This document shows positions 50,192 to 60,340 of a stretch of DNA of 64,000 bases, piece by piece. This stretch comes from RHKX01 sp963839535. GTDB lineage: Bacteria; Actinomycetota; Thermoleophilia; Solirubrobacterales; 70-9. The translations under genes and the position numbers were made by a program. Location of the stretch: the NCBI GenBank assembly GCA_963839535.1, contig CAWIVF010000013.1, positions 124,001 through 188,000 on the forward strand, given 5' to 3'. Numbering within the stretch: the first letter of the stretch is position 1; every line of letters begins with the position of its first letter. Under the pieces are notes generated by a model that was not told the DNA's origin, did not search any database, and saw only the letters and a program-made list of their open reading frames with translations.

Positions 50192-52307
50192 ATGAGCGCA
50201 AGCGAGTTGCGCACGCGTCCCGGCGCGCGCGCCCCGTTGCCGACGGTGCCCGGGGCCGGCGACCGACCGGCTCGAGCCCGACGACCGCGAGCGGCTGCTC
50301 GGCTACATGCTGATGATGCGGCTGGCCGAGGAGCGCGCCCTGAGCCTCTACCGGCAGGGCAAGATCCCGGGCTCCTTCTACGACGGCTGCGGTCAGGAGG
50401 CGATCGGCGTCGGCGCCGCCTACGCCCTCGCCCCCGAGGACCGCCTCTGCATCCTGCATCGCGACCTCGGCGCCCACTTCGTCCGCGGCGTCACCCCGGA
50501 GCGCTACCTCGCCAACTACATGGGACGCGCCGGCGGGGTCACCGGCGGGCGCGACGGCAACATGCACTTCGGCGCCCGCGAGCTCGGCTGCGTCGGGATG
50601 GTCTCGATGCTCCCCGACATGGCGCTCGTCGCATGCGGGATCGCCCTGGCGTTCCAGCTGCGCCGCGAGCCGCGGGTCGCGCTCACCTTCTTCGGCGAGG
50701 GCTCGACCGCAAACGGCCAGTGGCACGAGGCGATGAATCTCGCCGGCGTGCGCCGTTTGCCGGTCGTCTTCGTGCTCGAGAACAACGGCTTCGCCTACTC
50801 GACCCCGAACGCCATCGAGTTCGCCGTCGACCCGGTCGAGCGGGCCGCCGGGTACGGCTTCGACGGCGTCACCGTCGACGGCAACGACGTCGAGGCGGTC
50901 TTCGCCACGGTCGCCGAAGCCGTGGACCGAGCCCGCGGCGGCGGCGGTCCCACCCTGATCGAGGCGCGGACGATGCGCATGCACGGCCACGGCGCCCATG
51001 ACGATATGAGCTACGTGCCCGACGAGCTGCTGGCCGAGTGGCGCCGGCGCGATCCGATCGAGGGCTACCGGCAACGGCTCGTGACTGATCATGGATTCGA
51101 GCCCGCGGCGCTGGACGCCCTGCGCGAACGGGTCGCCGCCGAGGTCGCCGCGGGCAGCGAGCGCGCCCTCGCCTCGCCGATGCCGGAGCCGGGCTCGGCG
51201 ACGACGGGGGTCTTCGCCGAGCGCTGGGAGCCGCTCGGCGACGGCGACGCGCCGTGGTCCCGTTACGGCGGAAGGGAGGCGGCGATGAGCCCGGCGACCC
51301 GGCTCGAGCCCTCGACGCCCCGCGGCCCGGCGACTCCGGCAAGCGTCGAGATGACCTACCTGGAGGCGATCTCGGATGCCCTGCGCTGCGAGATGCGCAG
51401 GGACGAGTCCGTCTTCTGCCTTGGTGAGGACATCGGCGCCTTCGGCGGCGCCTTCAAGGTGACGGACGGGTTCTTCGAGGAGTTCGGCGGCGATCGCGTC
51501 CTCGATGCGCCCCTCGCCGAGAACGCGATCGTCGGGGCCGCGGTCGGGGCCGCGATCGAGGGCCTGCGGCCGGTCTGCGAGATGCAGTTCGCGGACTTCA
51601 TCGCCTGCGGCTTCGACCAGCTCGTCAACGTCGCGGCGAAGATGCACTTCCGCCAGGGCCTGGCGGTCCCGCTGGTCGTCCGGCTGCCCTCCGGCGGCGG
51701 CTTCTCCGGCGGCCCGTTCCACTCGCAGAACCCGGAGGCGTGGTTCCTGCAGACGCCGGGCCTGAAGGTGGTCGCCCCGGCCACGGCCGCCGACGCCAAG
51801 GGGCTGCTCGTGAGCGCGATCCGGGACCCGAATCCGGTCTGCTTCCTCGAACACAAGGGCCTCTACCGCCACGTCAGGGGGCCGGTGCCGGCGGGCGAGC
51901 ACACGACGCCGATCGGGAAGGCGCGGATCGCCCGGTCGGGCGAGCTGGCGACCGTGATCGCCTACGGCTCCGCCGTGGAGCTCGCGGAGCGGGCGGTCGC
52001 GGATCTGGGCGAGAGCGTCGAGGTGATCGACCTGCGGACGCTCGCGCCGCTCGACCTCGAGGCGATCGAGGCGAGCGCGAACAAGACCGGCAAGGTCCTC
52101 GTGGCCCACGAGGCGACGCGGTCGGCCGGCGTCGGGGCCGAGGTCGCCGCGCTCGTCGCCGAGCGCTGCTTCGAGCATCTCGACGCGCCGGTCCGCCGCC
52201 TGACTGCGCCGGACGTGCCGATTCCGTTCAGCCCGCCGCTCGAGCAGGCGGTGCTGCCCCAGCCAGACGACATGAAGGAGGCCATCAGTGAGCTCCTCTC
52301 CTACTAG
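50192..52307 (+). CDS. fused 2-oxoacid dehydrogenase E1 alpha-beta protein (one frameshift)
   Basis: About 704 residues, with E1alpha and E1beta in one chain. Alpha part: FYDGCGQEAIGVGAAYAL, GRDGNMHFGARELG, TPP motif FFGEGSTANGQW to FVLENNGFAYST (Glu replaces the usual Asp of GDG), MHGHGAHDDMSYVP with catalytic His. Beta part (from about residue 390): TYLEAISDALRCEMRRDE, CLGEDIGAFGGAFKVTDGF, LAENAIVGAAVGAAIEGL and FHSQNPEAWFLQTPGL. An extra base near 50265 splits off the first 25 residues. Adjacent leucine dehydrogenase suggests branched-chain 2-oxoacids as substrates. Confidence 0.88.
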
Positions 52308-53519
52308 TGACCGGCCGGCGCAGACGGTTGAGGTCCTGATGCCGCAGATGGGCGTCTCGGTCGCCGACGGCACGATCATCGAGTGGCGCAAACACGCCGG
52401 AGACGAGGTCGCCGCCGACGAGACGATCTGCGAGGTGACCACCGACAAGATCGACGTCGAGATCCCGGCACCCGCCGCGGGAACGCTGAGGCGGATCCTC
52501 GTCGAGGAGGGCGAGACGGTCGATGGTGGGCACGGTCCTGGCGGAAGTAGACCTTCCGACCTCCGATCTATCGACCTCCCCCGGCCTCCAACCGTCAGCC
52601 AGAGCTCGATCGCTCCTCCGTCATCTCCCCGATCGTGCGGCGCATGGCCGACGACCACGGCATCGACCTGAGCCAGGTGGAGGGCCACGGCGTCGGCGGG
52701 AGGATCCGCAAGAGCGACTTGCTCGCCGTGATCGAGGGTGAGGACCGGGCGCCCACCAACGGCGCCCGCGCGCTGCACAGCGACTCCCCCTACCGCCCCG
52801 AGGCGGACGCGGACGCGCGAAGCACCGAGGATCTGCTCGGCCCGACGCGCCGTGAGCCGCTCGGGCCGATGCGCCAGGCGATCGCCCGGCACATGCTCGC
52901 CAGCCGGAGCACGGCCGCGCACTGCACGACGATCGTCGAAGCCGACTTCTCGGTTGCCGCGGCTCGCCGCCGCGAGCTTGCCGGGCGGGGGGTCAAGCCG
53001 ACGTACCTGGCCTTCGTCGCTCGCTCGGTCGTAGTCGCCCTCGGCCGCCACCCGATCCTCAACGCCTCGATCGAGGGAAACGAGATCGTCCATCACGACG
53101 ACGTCAACCTCGGCATCGCCGTGGCCCTCGACGAGGGGCTCGTCGTGCCGGTCATCCGGCGGGCGCAGCGGCTCAGCGTCGAGGGCCTGGCCGAGGAGAT
53201 CGCCGCCCTCGCGACCCGTGCCCGCGAGGGCCGGCTGAATCCCGACGACACCCATGGCGGCACCTTCACGATCACCAACCCGGGCCAGTTCGGCGCGTTG
53301 CTCGCGACCCCGATCATCAACCAGCCCCAGGTCGCGATCCTCGACCTCGAGGCCGTCGTCCGGCGCCCGGTGGCCATCGACGACGGGAACGGCGAGGCGG
53401 TGGCGATCCGGCCGATGGGCTACCTCTGCATGTCGTGGGATCACCGCGCGCTCGACGGCGCGGCGGCGGCCCGCTTCCTCGCCGACGTCAGGATGGGGAT
53501 CGAGAGAGGCGCCGAATGA
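52288..53519 (+). CDS. branched-chain 2-oxoacid dehydrogenase E2-like acyltransferase (two frameshifts)
   Basis: About 409 residues. Lipoyl domain QTVEVLMPQMGVSVADGTII with the lipoyl Lys in VTTDKIDVEIPAP (residues 50-60). After shifts near 52530 and 52600 it continues through the E3-binding segment VRRMADDHGIDLSQVEGHGVGGRIRKSDL and the catalytic domain (QAIARHMLASRSTAAHCTT to MSWDHRALDGAAAARFLADV, keeping the canonical His and Asp). GTG start overlaps the E1 stop by 20 bp. Its intact active site contrasts with the altered one in the E2 at 43284. Confidence 0.87.
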
Positions 53520-54571
53520 CGGCCCGGCTCGCCGAGCACGAGGAGGTGGTGGTCCGCACCGGGCCGCGCAGCGGCCGCCTGCTCGTCGTCGCGATCCACT
53601 CGACCCGGCTCGGGCCGGCACTCGGGGGCGCCCGCATGTGGCATTACCCCGAGCCGCGGGACGCGGTGGCGGACGCGCGGCGGCTGGCGGCGGCGATGAC
53701 GATGAAGGCGGCCGCGGCCGGGCTCGACCTCGGCGGCGGCAAGGGCGTCCTCGTCGCCCCCGCGGGCCCGCCGCCGGACGGCGCGCTGCGGCGGGCGATG
53801 CTGCTCGACTTCGGCGACCTCGTCGACTCGCTCGGCGGCGACTACGTGACCGCCGAGGACGTCGGAACCGGAGCCGCCGACATGGCCGTGATCGCTGAGC
53901 GAACCGCACACGTGACCGGCCTCGACGCCGCCTGCGGCGGCTCCGGGGACCCGAGCCCGGTGACCGCCCTGGGCGTCGTCTCCGCGATCCGCGCTTGCGC
54001 CGCCCACCGGTTCGGCAACCCCGGCCTGCGCGGCCTGTCGGTCTGCGTGGTCGGCCTCGGTCACGTCGGCGCCAGGGTGGCGGCCCAGCTCGCGGCCGCT
54101 GGCGCCGAGCTCACGGTCAGTGACCTCGACCCGGCGCGGGCGGCGGCGGCCCCCAGTGGTGCGAGGTGGGTCGATCCCGAACGGGCCCTCCTCAGCCGCT
54201 GCGACGTGCTCGCCCCCTGCGCGCTCGGCGGGGCGATCGGCCCGGGCGAGGCGGAGCGGCTGCGGGCCGCGATCGTCTGCGGCGCCGCCAACAACGTCCT
54301 CACCGGCACCGAGGTCGCCGCCCGGCTGGCCGAGCGCGGGATCCTCTATGCGCCGGACTTCATCGTCAACGCGGGCGGGCTGATCAGCGTCTATGGCGAG
54401 CTGCACGGGCTCGACCACGAGCGTGCGCTGGAGCTGGCCCGCGGGATCGAGGACGTCGTCGCGGGCGTCCTCGAGATCGCCGACTCGCGCGGGACGACGC
54501 CGCTGGCGGCGGCCGAGGAACTGGCCCTGCGGCGCCTGCAGCCCGAATCCGTCGGAGCGGGGGCGCGCTAG
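53516..54571 (+). CDS. ldh: leucine dehydrogenase (Glu/Leu/Phe/Val dehydrogenase family)
   Basis: NAD-dependent oxidative deamination of branched-chain amino acids. 351 residues. LGPALGGARMWHYPE, MTMKAAAAGLDLGGGKGVL (two Lys bind substrate and catalyse), EDVGTGAADMAVIAERTAHVTG and the NAD loop VCVVGLGHVGARVAAQLAAAGAE, then AAIVCGAANNVLTG and YAPDFIVNAGGLISV. ATG overlaps the E2 stop (ATGA). Its products are the substrates of the upstream dehydrogenase. Stop overlaps the opposing stop of the next gene by CTAG. Confidence 0.9.
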   Translation: MTARLAEHEEVVVRTGPRSGRLLVVAIHSTRLGPALGGARMWHYPEPRDAVADARRLAAAMTMKAAAAGLDLGGGKGVLVAPAGPPPDGALRRAMLLDFGDLVDSLGGDYVTAEDVGTGAADMAVIAERTAHVTGLDAACGGSGDPSPVTALGVVSAIRACAAHRFGNPGLRGLSVCVVGLGHVGARVAAQLAAAGAELTVSDLDPARAAAAPSGARWVDPERALLSRCDVLAPCALGGAIGPGEAERLRAAIVCGAANNVLTGTEVAARLAERGILYAPDFIVNAGGLISVYGELHGLDHERALELARGIEDVVAGVLEIADSRGTTPLAAAEELALRRLQPESVGAGAR

Positions 54572-57494
54572 GTGTACGGCCTGGTCAGGCGCTCGAGCAG
54601 GTAGACGAACGACTCGTAGCCCTCCCCCGTCGCCCGCTCGAGCCCGATCTCGCAGGTCCGGTTCGCGCAGATGTGGGCGTCACCGTCGACCGCCGAGACC
54701 TCGAGCGCCTCAGGTGCCGTGGCCGCCGCCGTCAACTCAGGGTGCAGGAACCCGCGGTCGCCCGCGAACCCGCAGCAGGTCGCGGTCGGCGGGACGACGA
54801 CCCGTTCGGCGAGCTCGCCGGCGATCCGCTCCAGCGCCGCGTTCAGGCCGAGGTGACGGGAGGAGCAGGTCGGGTGGATGACCGCGGTCGGGATCTTCGC
54901 GGTGATCGGCAGCGCCGCGAGCAGGTGCCCTTCCGCCCAGGCGATCGAGTCGAGCACGGTCAGCGCCGCCAGTCGCTCCGAGTTCACCTCGCTCAGGTGC
55001 CCTCCCGATTCGAGGACCCCGTGGGTGCAGGACGTGGCGTCGATCACCACCGGAAGGGCGCCCTCCTCCGACCAGCGCCAGAGGTCCTCGACGGTGGAGT
55101 TCGCCATCCAGGCCGCTCCCTCGCGATACCCCTTCGACGTCCACGGGGTCGCGCAGCAGGTGCCGGCGACGTCGCCGGGGATCCAGAGCGGCTTGCCGGC
55201 GCGTCCAGACACCGCGACCAGCGCCGCCGGAAGCGATGCAGGGCCCGTCCCCGTTCCCGGAGCGCCCGAAGATCCTGTTCACGCAGGCCGGCAGGTAGAC
55301 GGCGGCCGCGCCCTCCCGCGAGGTGGTGGGCAGCTCCCCCGGCGCCGGCGGCGGCATCGGCGGCTCCCACTCCGGGACCAGCTCGCCGCTGACCGCCAGC
55401 CGAGCCGCCGACGTCACCCCCTCGAGCGGTGCGTCCCCGACCGCGCCGGAGATGGCGCCGCCGATCCGGAGCCCCGCGCGAGCCCCGCGCTCGACCCGCT
55501 CCCAGCGGCGGGCGGCGCGCAGCGCGACGCGCTCCTCGCGCGGCCCGTGCTCCGCCGTCCGCAGCTCCTTGACGAGCTTGCCGGTGTCGATCCCGAGCGG
55601 GCACGCGTGCGCGCAGCTGCCGTCCGCGGCGCAGGTCTGCAGCCCGTCGTACTCGTACTCCTCGACCAGCGCCCGGAGCAGGGGCGAGCCCGGCGGCTGC
55701 CGGGCCATCTCGCGGCGCAGGACGATGCGCTGCCGGGGGGTCGTGGTCAGGTCGCGGCTCGGGCAGACCGGCTCGCAGAACCCGCACTCCACGCAGGTCG
55801 TCGCCGACTCCTCGATCTCCGGCGTCGTCTTCAGGTTGGCGAGGTGGCACTCCGGGTCCCGGTTGAGGAGCACGCCCGGCCCGAGCACCCCGTCGGGGTC
55901 GGCGAGCTCCTTGATCCGCCACATCAGCGCGGTCGCCGCGGCGCCCCATTCGCGCTCGAGGAACGGCGCCATGTTGATCCCGGTCCCGTGCTCGGCCTTG
56001 AGCGAGCCGTCGTAGGTGTCGACGATCAGGTCGACGAGCTTCTCCATGAACGTCTCGTAGCGCTCGACGTCCTCGGGCGACGGCGAAGTCCGGCGTCAGC
56101 ATGAAGTGGAGGTTCCCGGCGGAGGCGTGCCCGGCGACCCCGGCGAGGAAGCCGTGCGCGGTGAGCAGCTCGCGGATGTCGCGGGCGGCGTCGGCCATCC
56201 GCGCCGGCGGGACGCAGACGTCCTCGATGATCAGCGCCGTGCTCGGCGGGCGCAGTCGCCCGATCAGGCCATGGAGCCCCTCGCGCACGCGCCAGTAGAG
56301 CTCGATCGTCTCCGGGTCGCGGGTGTAGTCGACGCCGCGGAACGGCGTGTGCGGCTCGAGCACGTCGGCCACGGCGGCCTCGCCGGCGTCGAGGCCCTCG
56401 GCGTCGTCGGCGCCGAACTCGATCAGCAGCGCCGCGGACTCCAGCGGCAGCTCCTTCCAGTACTCCGGCGTCCCCGGGATCGAGTTGGCCGCGACCATCA
56501 GCGCCGGGGCGACCATCAGCTCGACCGCCGTCGCTCCGGCGGCGACCAGATCAGCGACGGGCGCGGTGGCGGCATCGATCGAGTCGAAGTGGACCCAGCT
56601 CAGCGTGGTCATCGCCGGGACCGGAACGGTCTCGAAGACGGCCTCCGAGATGAAGGCGAGCGTCCCCTCCGAGCCGATCAGCAGGCGCCGGAAGATCTCG
56701 ACCGGCTCGTCGGCGTCGAGGAACGCGCAGAGCCGGTAGCCCATCGTGTTCTTGATCTCGAACTTGCGCCGGATCCGCTCGCGCAGGTCGGCGTCGGAGC
56801 GGATCGCGTCGCGGATCTCGACGAGCCCGGCGGCGAGCTCGGGCTCGGCCTGCGCGAACGCCTCGGCCGCGTCGGGTCGGCCGGTGTCGATGATCGTGCC
56901 GGAGGGGAGCACGAAGGAGAGCTCGGTGACCGTCGAGTAGGAGTCGCGGACGACGCCGCAGCGCATCCCGCCCGAGTTGTTGGCGATCACGCCGCCGACG
57001 GTCGCGATCTCGGTGGAGGCCGGATCGGGGCCGAGCCGGCGGCCGAAGCGCGCGAGGGCTCGGTTGACGTTGCCGAGCAGCGTGCCCGGTCGCACCCGCA
57101 CCCGCAGGCCGTCGTCGAGCACCTCGACCCCGGACCAGTGCCGGCGGACGTCGGCGAGGATGCCGTCGGTCTGCCCCTGGCCGTTGAGGCTCGTGCCGGC
57201 GCCGCGGAAGACGAGCGGCTCCCCGGCCCGCCGGGCGCGCTTCATCAGCTCGGCCACCTGGGCGGCGCTGCGCGGCTGGACCACCGCGGCGGGAATCTGC
57301 CGATACGGGCTCGCGTCGGAGGCGAAGCGGATCAGGTCGGTCGCGCGGCCGAGCACGCCGCGCTCGCCGACGATCCCTCCCAGCTCGGCCTGGAGCGTCG
57401 GGGGCGTCCCGCCGGCGAAGCGCTCGTCGGCCCGGTCGGGCGTCCCCGCCGACTGCGGCGCGATCCGCTCGACCCTGGGCTCAAGCAGCGCCAC
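54568..57494 (-). CDS. FAD-linked and Fe-S 2-hydroxyacid dehydrogenase (two frameshifts)
   Basis: About 974 residues. N-terminal FAD-binding part (PCMH fold): VVQPRSAAQVAELMKRARR, LVFRGAGTSLNGQGQTDGI, GPDPASTEIATVGGVIANNSGG; FAD-oxidase C-terminal part VCVPPARMADAARDI, SAGNLHFMLTPDF, KAEHGTGINMAPFL. Then a 4Fe-4S ferredoxin region (CVECGFCEPVCPSRDL, QTCAADGSCAHACPLGI) and cysteine-rich CCG domains (GTCCATPWTSKGYREG, PTCSSRHLGLNAAL, TCCGFAGDRGFLHP). The layout is that of D-2-hydroxyglutarate/D-lactate dehydrogenases of the YdiJ/GlcD type. Frame shifts near 56085 and 55245. It lies 15 nt after benzoylformate decarboxylase. Confidence 0.86.
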
Positions 57495-57509
57495 CCGAGG
57501 CTCCCCTCC

Positions 57510-59118
57510 CTAGGCGAGCCACATGCCGGGGGCGACGCCGACCTCGACGACCCCCGGCTTGCCCGAGCCGATGCTCTCGGCCAGCGCGTCGCGCAGCTCC
57601 TCGCCCTCGGAGACCCGCTTGGCGGCGACGCCGTAGCCCTCGGCCACGGACGCCACGTCGAGGGCCGGCAGGTCGAGGCCGGGCGCGTTCTCGACGCCCT
57701 CGGCGAGGGAGAACCACTTGAGGATCGCGTACTCGGAGTTGCGCAGGACGAGGAACGTGACCGGCACCTCGTAGGCGGCGGCCGACCAGAAGGCGGTGAT
57801 CGCGTACTGGGCCGACCCCTCGCCGACGACGCAGACGACGGGGCGGTCGGGCTGGGCGAGCTGCACGCCGACCGCCGCCGACAGCCCGAACCCGAGGCCG
57901 CCGCCGGCACCGAAGTAGTAGCTGCCGGGACGCGAGAGCCGCAGCTGGTTGCGCAGCGCGATCGTCGACGATGGTGCCTCGAGGACGACGATGCCGTCGT
58001 CGGGGAAGACGCCCGCGAGCGACCGCATCGCCTCGGTCCCGCTCATCGCCGCCCCGTCCTCGCGCGGCGGGGCCTCGGGCGCTTCCTCGCGGGGATCCGG
58101 CGCCGCCCGGTCGGAGTCGCCGGCCGCCTCGACCAGCGCCCGCAGGCTCAGGGCCGGGTCGGCGACGATCGCCTCCCCCATCGGTGCCCGGGCCGCCTCC
58201 TCGGGGTCGGAGGTGATCGCGACCAGCTCGGCGCCGTCGGGCAGCAGGTTCCCCGGGAGGTACGGGTAGTAGGAGAAGACGGAGGCTCCGACGACGAGGA
58301 TCAGGTCGTGCCCGGCGAGGGTCTCGGCCAGCGGCCCGATCGCGGGCGGCAGGATGCCCTTGAAGTGCGCGTGGTTCTCGGGGAAGCCGAGGCGTCCGCC
58401 GCCGGTCGCGGGGATCGCCCAGACCGGCAGGCGCTGGCGCTCGGCCAGCGCGACGGCGTCGTCCCAGCCGCCGAAGGAGTCGATGTCGGGCCCGGCGATC
58501 AGAACCGGGTTCGAGGCCTTCGCGATCCGGCCGGCAAGCTCGGCGATCCGCTCGGGCGCCGGCGCGGAGCGGCCGCTGACCCGGCGGGCGATCGCCTGGG
58601 CGCTGACGTCATCCGCCGCGTCGGCCGTCCAGTCGTCCATCGGGATCGAGACGAAGGCGGGGCCCCTTCGGCGGCAGGCCGGCGGTGTGGATCGCGCGAC
58701 CGAGCGCGGCGGGGACGTCGGCGGCGCGGGGAGGCTCGTAGCTCCACTTGACGAGGGGATGCGGCATCCGGGTGGCGTCGCGGTTCGTCAGGTTGGCCTG
58801 CATCGTCATGTGGGCGCGGACCTGCTGTCCGGCGGTCACGAGCAGCGGCGCGTGGTTGGCCTGCGCGTTGAAGATCGCGCCCATCGCGTTGCCGACCCCG
58901 GGGGCCGTGTGGAGGTTGACGTGCCCGACCGTGCCGCTCGCCTGGGCGAACCCGTCCGCCATCCCGACTGCGACCGCCTCCTGCAGGCCGAGGACGTAGC
59001 GGAAGTCGTCGGGGAAGTCGGCGAGCATCGGCAGCTCGGTGGAGCCCGGGTTGCCGAACATCGTCGTCATCCCGTGAGCCCGGAAGAGCTCGTAGGTGGC
59101 CTCGCGGACCGTGCTCAT
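57510..59118 (-). CDS. mdlC: benzoylformate decarboxylase-like TPP enzyme (one frameshift)
   Basis: About 535 residues. Compared from memory with Pseudomonas MdlC, the catalytic residues are kept: TMFGNPGSTELP (Ser), LGLQEAVAVGMADG (Glu), HVNLHTAPGVGNAMGA (His) and RLGFPENHAHFKGI (second His), plus MPHPLVKWSYEP and APMGEAIVADP. TPP site GEGSAQYAITAFWSAAAYEVPVTFLVLRN. One extra base near 58655. It would decarboxylate an aryl-glyoxylate to an aldehyde; with the adjacent 2-hydroxyacid dehydrogenase it resembles a mandelate-like route. A SD-like GAGAGGATGAGG precedes the ATG. Other TPP decarboxylases (oxalyl-CoA, acetolactate) are less likely. Confidence 0.85.
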
Positions 59119-59202
59119 CGCCTCATCCTCTCGCCTCGCAGTCGGCTGACCCGGGCGACCCTATCTGTTGCGCGGCTCGGGTCAGCGCAGGTCCGCGCGG
59201 GT

Positions 59203-59208
59203 TAGCCT
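59203..59208 (+). promoter_or_regulatory. -10 box of the SnoaL-like gene (leaderless)
   Basis: TAGCCT ends 7 nt before the ATG at 59216. Confidence 0.5.
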
Positions 59209-59215
59209 GACGGCC

Positions 59216-59608
59216 ATGGAGCGGCGCGACTTCCGCGATTGGATCGAGCGATACGAGCACGCCTGGCGCGAGCCCGGTACGCAGGAGCTCGCCGGGCTGT
59301 TCGCCACCGACGCCACCTACCGCCAGGCGCCCTACGCGGACCCGGTCGAGGGGCTCGAGGCGATCGAGGCGATGTGGGAGCGCGAGCGCGAGGGCGCCGA
59401 CGAGGCGTTCACGATGACCGCCGATCTGATCGCGGTCGAAGGCGAGATCGGCGTCGCCAGGGTCGAGGTCCACTACGGCGCGCCGGCCGAGGGGAGCTAC
59501 CGAGACCTCTGGGTGATCGAGCTGCGCGAGGACGGCCGCGCCCGCTCGTTCGAGGAGTGGCCGTTCGCGCCCGGCGGCCGCGAGTACGCCTCCGGCGAGG
59601 AGGAGTAG
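59216..59608 (+). CDS. SnoaL-like/NTF2-fold protein
   Basis: 130 residues. The opening helix FRDWIERYEHAWREPGTQELAGLFATDATYRQAPYADPVEGLEAI is the standard start of SnoaL-like cup proteins; the rest forms β-strands with an acidic tail (GREYASGEEE). Family members are polyketide cyclases, isomerases or unknown hydrolases; here the pocket residues cannot be judged. Leaderless start with TAGCCT box. Confidence 0.75.
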   Translation: MERRDFRDWIERYEHAWREPGTQELAGLFATDATYRQAPYADPVEGLEAIEAMWEREREGADEAFTMTADLIAVEGEIGVARVEVHYGAPAEGSYRDLWVIELREDGRARSFEEWPFAPGGREYASGEEE

Positions 59609-59632
59609 CCGGGGCCCGCGCCGCTGCCACTC

Positions 59633-59650
59633 TGCCAACCGCGATTGGCA
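59633..59650. promoter_or_regulatory. TetR-type operator of the regulator gene
   Basis: Perfect palindrome TGCCAA-N6-TTGGCA; its right arm TTGGCA is also the -35 element, 18 nt before the TAGCCT box. A further TGCCAA half-site lies at 59654-59659. Binding would block the regulator's own promoter. Confidence 0.65.
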
Positions 59651-59668
59651 GGCTGCCAACAGCGGTGG

Positions 59669-59674
59669 TAGCCT
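59669..59674 (+). promoter_or_regulatory. -10 box of the TetR gene (leaderless)
   Basis: TAGCCT, 18 nt after the TTGGCA -35 and 7 nt before the GTG start at 59682. Confidence 0.55.
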
Positions 59675-59681
59675 CCCATCC

Positions 59682-60340
59682 GTGGCCCTCGCCCCAACCG
59701 CACCTCAGGTGCAGCGACTCGACGGCGACGCCCGCCGCCGCGAGATCCTCGCCGCCGCGCGCAAGCTCTTCTCCGAGCGCGGCTACAGCGCCGTCTCGAC
59801 GACGGAGCTGGCGAACGAGGCCGGCGTCGCGCGCGGGCTGATCAACCACTACTTCGGGACGAAGCGGGAGCTCTACGTCGAGGTCGTGCGCGAGATGGTC
59901 CGGTTCCGCTCCCAGCCGGTCCCGGAGTACGTCGACGGCGCCACCCCCCGGCAGCGGCTCGAGGAGTCGATCGAGCGCTGGCTCGAGATGGTCGCGCGCA
60001 ACCGCGAGGCCTGGCTCGCCGCGATCGGCGCCGAGGGCCTCGGCCACGACCCGGAGATCGAGGCGGTCCTCGACGAGGCCCGCGAGGAGGCGACCCAGCG
60101 GCTGATCGAGGTGCTCGGGCTCGGTCCGGCATCGCGGCGCCGCCGGAGCTCCACGCCGTGCTGCGCGCCTACGGCGGGATGGCCGAGGCGGCCACCCGCG
60201 AGTGGCTCGAGCGCGATCGCTGGAGCCGCGAGCAGGTCGCGGCGTTCCTCAAGGAAGCACTTCCACGACTGATCGGGGAGGCCTACGAGGCCATCCCCGC
60301 GAGAACTGACGACAAGCCACCCAAGGAGAAGAAGCGATGA
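59682..60340 (+). CDS. TetR-family regulator (one frameshift)
   Basis: About 219 residues. N-terminal helix-turn-helix: RREILAAARKLFSERGYSAVSTTELANEAGVARGLINHYFGTKRELYVEVV, typical TetR. The ligand domain carries one deletion near 60135, after which it reads ELHAVLRAYGGMAEAATREWLERD. The last residues (DDKPPKEKKR) are basic. Its ATG neighbour, the thiolase, overlaps its stop (ATGA), so the regulator is translated with the pathway it controls. Likely represses itself and thiolase/acyl-CoA dehydrogenase through the palindrome at 59633; the ligand is probably an acyl-CoA. Confidence 0.88.
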
